Positions 60,137 through 64,000 of a stretch of 64,000 bases of DNA are shown in pieces. The notes below the pieces were generated by a model. It worked only from the letters and a program-made list of their open reading frames with translations. It did not search any database and was not told where the DNA came from. The DNA is from Tetramitus jugosus (lineage: Eukaryota; Heterolobosea; Eutetramitea; Acrasida; Vahlkampfiidae): assembly GCA_937625935.1 (NCBI GenBank), contig OW569352.1, positions 548,712 to 612,711 of the forward strand. Direction: 5' to 3'. Position 1 is the first letter of the stretch. Each line of letters opens with the position of its first letter. Made by a program: the position numbers and the translations under genes.

Positions 60137-62407
60137 ATGACAATAGAAGAAGAGTACTCCAATCAGTTGGAAAGAATAAAAAAGTCTCCTTCTCATCCTT
60201 TTGTTTCTAATGGTCTAATCATTGTTGAAGACTCTTTCGAAACGCAAGAGGTTGATGGTCCAACGATGGAAGACATTGACAAGGAGCTTTCAATGTTGGC
60301 GGGAAAAACAGGAATAAAGAAGGTGACTGATGACCTATCGGTTAATCCTATCAAGAGAATGGAGAAAACAGACCGAGGGGAAGATTTTTGCCGTCAAGTG
60401 ACCGTCAGCATCGATGAGAACCAATCAATTGAGGATCAAATGATTCAATTGATGAATCTATTAGAGTTATCCAAAGCTCCTGGTACAAAACTGGTTCAAG
60501 CCTATGCCTGGAGGAGTTGGATTAGCTGGCTAAAGGAACAAGAAAACAATCACTCAGAGTTGACAACAGTTGACCCATACAACCCAAACAAGTTTGTAGT
60601 TGGGTTATATCTCTTGCATATGCGAGTGATACACAAGTACAGTCATAGTACGGTTGTCAACTGTTTCTGGAATCAACTTTGTTCGGTTTTGAAGGAAGAA
60701 AGAGCAATCGACTTGAAGAATGAGATGAAGGATTTTATCCATAAACTCTTCCGAGCTTTGATACGAAAGTACGGTAACTCTAAGTTTAAAGTGTGCCCAT
60801 TGCTCAACAATGATTTAGAAAAATGGCAGAAAAAATTGCACAAGAGAGACAACAGAGAACCACAAATTAAGTTGAGAGCTCTCATAATGTTTGGTAGACA
60901 TGTTGGGTGGAGAGGAGACACTCTTTCCTATATGAAATTGAGACACATCACCTTTTCAAGTTTGAAGAACGATGAACATCTGTATTTAGTTGCCCAAAAT
61001 GTGGGATACAAGAACAAAGGTGTTGGAGGACATGAGTTGAGAAATACTGTATACGGCAGTAGTGACTTGAATCGATGTCCAGTGTTTGCACTTCTTTGGT
61101 ACCTCTTTCACATCAGGAAGGTTTTTGTTTCACCAACGTTAGAGGAAGTGATCAATTCAGGTGATTATAGATTAGTTGAAGGAGCCCAAGACGAATTTTT
61201 GTTCACCCAATCGACTAGTGAACAACCAATGACATCCAAAGATATGTCAAACTTGATGAAAAAAAGTTCTGCAGAGGAATTGAAATGCAGATACACTATG
61301 AGATCATTGCGAAGTGGTCATATCTGTCAAGCACTCCTAACTAGCATCTTGAGATACGGTATCATTAAGGACAGTGTAAGACAGGCAATCAAGAGGCATG
61401 TGGGTTGGAACTCAGATGAATCAATCGACGCGTATGAACGAATGTCAATATTCTGTTCTCAAAATGTCGCCAACCTACAAGATCTTCAGCAACACACAGA
61501 TGCACAAGAACTGGTCAAATATTTCTGGAAAATGGATCAACCACAACCAAACAGTCTCACACCAATCAGAACCACAATGAGGCAAGTGCGAAGATCCTCG
61601 GTGCATCCTAAGAAGTCTCCATCATCAGTTACAAAGTATGTCTCATTCAGAAGTGTCAAGAAGAGAATTTTAGCACTGAGACCAAACTTGAAAAAGGTTT
61701 GCGAAGAAGAGGATTTATCAACAACAGGTAAGAAACATCAAACAACATGGATGACTTATCATCAAAAGTACATCAGGAAATGGTGTGAAAGTGCGGACGA
61801 ATGCAGAGAAATCTTGAATCAAAATAAGGAATATCTTTATGGTAGTTCTGATCAGAAGTCATCTGTACTTCTAAATGTTGGGAAGAAAATGTTCATCAAA
61901 CTGGCTGTTGGCTCTCAACAAGATGAATATATCAAGAAGGTATTTTATGAAGACTATAGAAGGAAAGACAAACAAAATGATAGAGAAGAACCCAATAGCC
62001 CGGCAGCAAGTAGATTCCTTCCTAGAGGAGTGAAAAGAAAACTTAACTTTGTCGCAGAGCCTGATGAACCAGAAGAGAACATACTTCAATATCCGCGCAT
62101 TCATATCCCATCGTTCAACAGACCAACCAATCCTATTTTCATGACTGAACTGCAAACTCAAGATTCACCCAAGCCAACAAGCAACGAACATGAGACCCAT
62201 GAGAGAAGCAATAATCAAGAAGATGAGATGGAATTGAATGAAGTCGAACGTCAACAACAACCAATGGATGATACAGATGACATACCTCAACAATTTCAGA
62301 ATGAGCAAGCACCAACCTCCTTCGATGATTACATTAGCGAGCGAGAGTACTTGGGTTGGGTTTGGGTTTGGGTCTGTCTTGTTGTTAAGGAAAACCCGAG
62401 AATTTAG
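60137..62407 (+). CDS. Tyrosine recombinase (crypton/DIRS-type integrase family), 756 aa
   Basis: The central part (about residues 235-450) is a tyrosine recombinase catalytic domain: LRALIMFGRHVGWRGDTLSY with the first Arg at about residue 259; the box II region MRSLRSGH at 388-395 (RSLR where HxxR is usual, so a His to Arg change); and RHVGWNSDESIDAYERM, with His421 and the nucleophile candidate Tyr433. A helical core-binding domain precedes it (about 110-235: KLVQAYAWRSWISWLKE, LHMRVIHKYSHSTVV). The C-terminal 300 residues are polar with basic patches. Cryptons are DNA transposons that move by this enzyme alone. The final 18 residues (LGWVWVWVCLVVKENPRI) come partly from telomere-like sequence. 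ATG 60137 is preceded by an in-frame stop at 60119. Confidence 0.75.
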   Translation: MTIEEEYSNQLERIKKSPSHPFVSNGLIIVEDSFETQEVDGPTMEDIDKELSMLAGKTGIKKVTDDLSVNPIKRMEKTDRGEDFCRQVTVSIDENQSIEDQMIQLMNLLELSKAPGTKLVQAYAWRSWISWLKEQENNHSELTTVDPYNPNKFVVGLYLLHMRVIHKYSHSTVVNCFWNQLCSVLKEERAIDLKNEMKDFIHKLFRALIRKYGNSKFKVCPLLNNDLEKWQKKLHKRDNREPQIKLRALIMFGRHVGWRGDTLSYMKLRHITFSSLKNDEHLYLVAQNVGYKNKGVGGHELRNTVYGSSDLNRCPVFALLWYLFHIRKVFVSPTLEEVINSGDYRLVEGAQDEFLFTQSTSEQPMTSKDMSNLMKKSSAEELKCRYTMRSLRSGHICQALLTSILRYGIIKDSVRQAIKRHVGWNSDESIDAYERMSIFCSQNVANLQDLQQHTDAQELVKYFWKMDQPQPNSLTPIRTTMRQVRRSSVHPKKSPSSVTKYVSFRSVKKRILALRPNLKKVCEEEDLSTTGKKHQTTWMTYHQKYIRKWCESADECREILNQNKEYLYGSSDQKSSVLLNVGKKMFIKLAVGSQQDEYIKKVFYEDYRRKDKQNDREEPNSPAASRFLPRGVKRKLNFVAEPDEPEENILQYPRIHIPSFNRPTNPIFMTELQTQDSPKPTSNEHETHERSNNQEDEMELNEVERQQQPMDDTDDIPQQFQNEQAPTSFDDYISEREYLGWVWVWVCLVVKENPRI
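62351..62373 (+). repeat. Interstitial telomere-like repeat in the recombinase 3' end
   Basis: The sequence is TTGGG TTGGG TTTGGG TTTGGG T on the plus strand, in the same orientation as the terminal array 860 bases further on. It encodes the WVWVW stretch near the recombinase C-terminus. Confidence 0.9.
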
Positions 62408-62540
62408 CTGTATTTGGTATCAGAGCGTTGAAATTTACAGTTTAGTGTAAAAACAAAATTTAGTTCGGTTGAGTTGTGGCTTATAGGTTGAGGGAGTAAA
62501 AAGAAGACATATAGGACAAGGGTTGAATGGATTTTGGAGT

Positions 62541-62600
62541 CTATTATCAGATCGGAGATATTGAGGTTCAACGAACAGGGAGGTTCACGGTCCAGGACCG
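62541..62600. repeat. Subtelomeric repeat block copy B
   Basis: It shares ctattatca, ggagat, gaggttcaacgaa and aggttca with the block at 57738. Downstream it runs into a palindrome that copy A lacks. Confidence 0.55.
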
Positions 62601-62604
62601 TGAA
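62584..62604. repeat. Perfect 21-base palindrome
   Basis: Arms TTCACGGTCC and GGACCGTGAA are exact inverse complements with one A between. It lies 180 bases after the tyrosine recombinase stop. Confidence 0.85.
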
Positions 62605-62940
62605 ATGATTTCCTGTATTTCATCTCAGGTCATTTGTCAGTGGAGCTTTTTGGATCCAGCAAAGAATTTCGACCAATGAGCGAAGTGATTACAACGAATT
62701 CAGAAGGAATACAATACAGCAACATGAATATAACAGAAGACTTGTGAAGGAGTTCAACCTGAAATACAATGGCAGTCAATAGTTAACTATATTTTGTCTT
62801 GATCATGATCTGTGACTACTAATTACGATTTATAGATACGCCGCAACCTGATTTTTAAGTAGTTTGATTTGATGTCTTTCTGATCTATCTGTACTAAAGT
62901 GCAAGTGCTTCTGTTGAAAAGCAGATTTCGGTTGCATCGA

Positions 62941-63000
62941 CCTCCAACCAGCATATAAACCCAAATCCCACCCTTTTTTACTTTTTGATTGTATATCTAC
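62941..63000. repeat. Tandem diverged unit, copy 1
   Basis: Starts cctccaaccagcatataaac and includes cccttttttactttttgattgt. Copy 2 starts 164 bases later. Confidence 0.7.
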
Positions 63001-63104
63001 AGAATAGGTCGTAGGGGACTCTGTAGTCATTCAATGAATCTTCAATTGAATCTCTGTTGAATCGCGAACTAATTATGTCAAAAGTACATTTAGGGTTGAC
63101 TTCT

Positions 63105-63165
63105 CCTCCAACCAGTGTATAAACCCTTACCCAACCTTTTTTCTTTTTGACTGTTCAGGACTCAG
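63105..63165. repeat. Tandem diverged unit, copy 2
   Basis: Starts cctccaaccagtgtataaac and includes ccttttttctttttgactgt, matching copy 1 at 62941 with a few substitutions. It ends just before the telomere array. Confidence 0.7.
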
Positions 63166-63227
63166 AGCATTTCTACGTCAAAATTATCATATCTGTTCGT
63201 TATCTATTGGTTCTGAAGTTATTTACA

Positions 63228-64000
63228 TGGGTTTGGGTTTGGGTTTGGGTTTGGGTTTGGGTTTGGGTTTGGGTTTGGGTTTGGGTTTGGGTTTGGGTTT
63301 GGGTTTGGGTTTGGGTTTGGGTTTGGGTTTGGGTTTGGGTTTGGGTTTGGGTTTGGGTTTGGGTTTGGGTTTGGGTTTGGGTTTGGGTTTGGGTTTGGGT
63401 TTGGGTTTGGGTTTGGGTTTGGGTTTGGGTTTGGGTTTGGGTTTGGGTTTGGGTTTGGGTTTGGGTTTGGGTTTGGGTTTGGGTTTGGGTTTGGGTTTGG
63501 GTTTGGGTTTGGGTTTGGGTTTGGGTTTGGGTTTGGGTTTGGGTTTGGGTTTGGGTTTGGGTTTGGGTTTGGGTTTGGGTTTGGGTTTGGGTTTGGGTTT
63601 GGGTTTGGGTTTGGGTTTGGGTTTGGGTTTGGGTTTGGGTTTGGGTTTGGGTTTGGGTTTGGGTTTGGGTTTGGGTTTGGGTTTGGGTTTGGGTTTGGGT
63701 TTGGGTTTGGGTTTGGGTTTGGGTTTGGGTTTGGGTTTGGGTTTGGGTTTGGGTTTGGGTTTGGGTTTGGGTTTGGGTTTGGGTTTGGGTTTGGGTTTGG
63801 GTTTGGGTTTGGGTTTGGGTTTGGGTTTGGGTTTGGGTTTGGGTTTGGGTTTGGGTTTGGGTTTGGGTTTGGGTTTGGGTTTGGGTTTGGGTTTGGGTTT
63901 GGGTTTGGGTTTGGGTTTGGGTTTGGGTTTGGGGTTTGGGTTTGGGTTTGGGTTTGGGTTTGGGTTTGGGTTTGGGTTTGGGGGTTGGGTTTGGGTTTGG
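63228..64000 (+). repeat. Telomeric array, (TTTGGG)n, about 129 units
   Basis: About 773 bases of nearly exact TTTGGG hexamers with the G-rich strand 5' to 3' toward the window edge. Variant units appear only near the distal end (TTTGGGG near 63930 and TTTGGGGGTTGGG near 63977). Orientation and homogeneity identify a telomere at the right end of a chromosome. The array reaches the window edge. Confidence 0.95.

Larger units (their letters stand above)
62408..63227. other. Subtelomeric region between recombinase and telomere
   Basis: No gene. It contains the second copy of the 57738 block, a perfect palindrome, and two diverged copies of a 60-base unit (listed separately). Confidence 0.5.

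Noticed and set aside
62341-62373. CRISPR or other array-type repeats
   Set aside because: The repeats are simple telomeric hexamers without spacers; no CRISPR-like array was seen anywhere.

Overview
This window looks like the right-hand end of a nuclear chromosome of a protist, most likely a heterolobosean amoeboflagellate such as Naegleria. The organism is an inference, not a database match. It rests on compact genes with few short GT-AG introns (about 55-195 nt), A-rich sequence before start codons, Asn/Gln/Ser/His homopolymer tracts, and a gene set that mixes animal-like families (pecanex, SCYL2, EMC8, NR2C2AP, adenylate kinase 8) with a two-histidine-rich-loop amoeba style. All three stop codons are used normally in the core genes.

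Positions 1 to about 50,300 are a dense, gene-rich chromosomal core with genes on both strands. In order: a left-edge partial gene, a low-complexity protein, an LEA/apolipoprotein-like helical repeat protein, a coiled-coil protein, a membrane F-box protein, a front-end/omega-type fatty acid desaturase, pecanex, EMC8/9, a Myb protein that carries a SUZ12-like zinc finger and VEFS box, TFIIIB subunit Bdp1, a single-domain voltage-gated-like cation channel, an adenylate kinase 8-like protein, a disordered protein, mitochondrial-type NDP kinase, a PPR protein, SCYL2 pseudokinase, a chromodomain protein, HPRT, an ABHD13/Bem46-like hydrolase, a two-TM protein, an Ariadne-type RBR ubiquitin ligase, a T4 Rnl1-like RNA ligase, a second PPR protein, a Tim17/22/23-like protein, an NR2C2AP-like protein with a tiny second exon, an RPA34/PAF49-like acidic protein, a P4-ATPase flippase and a small coiled-coil protein. 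Intergenic gaps are short; several convergent pairs end within 16-54 nt of each other.

Positions about 50,300 to 63,227 are a subtelomere. Open frames become broken: a truncated multi-exon gene start, an N-terminally truncated TIG-domain membrane protein, a decayed basic/acidic gene, a Penelope-like reverse transcriptase with frameshifts and a stop, a tRNA-Gly with an imperfect acceptor stem, more decayed coding sequence, then a set of frame-broken ORFs leading into an intact 756-codon tyrosine recombinase whose last codons are made of telomere-like repeats. Several short repeats and palindromes lie between.

Positions 63,228 to 64,000 are an almost pure (TTTGGG)n array with the G-rich strand running 3' toward the end, so this is a telomere (or the edge of one).

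The most unusual parts are the telomere-proximal ones: an A-less TTTGGG telomere, a tyrosine recombinase ending in telomeric sequence, and a reverse transcriptase oriented as expected if it was copied onto a chromosome end. In the core, the Myb plus SUZ12-type VEFS architecture is the most interesting.
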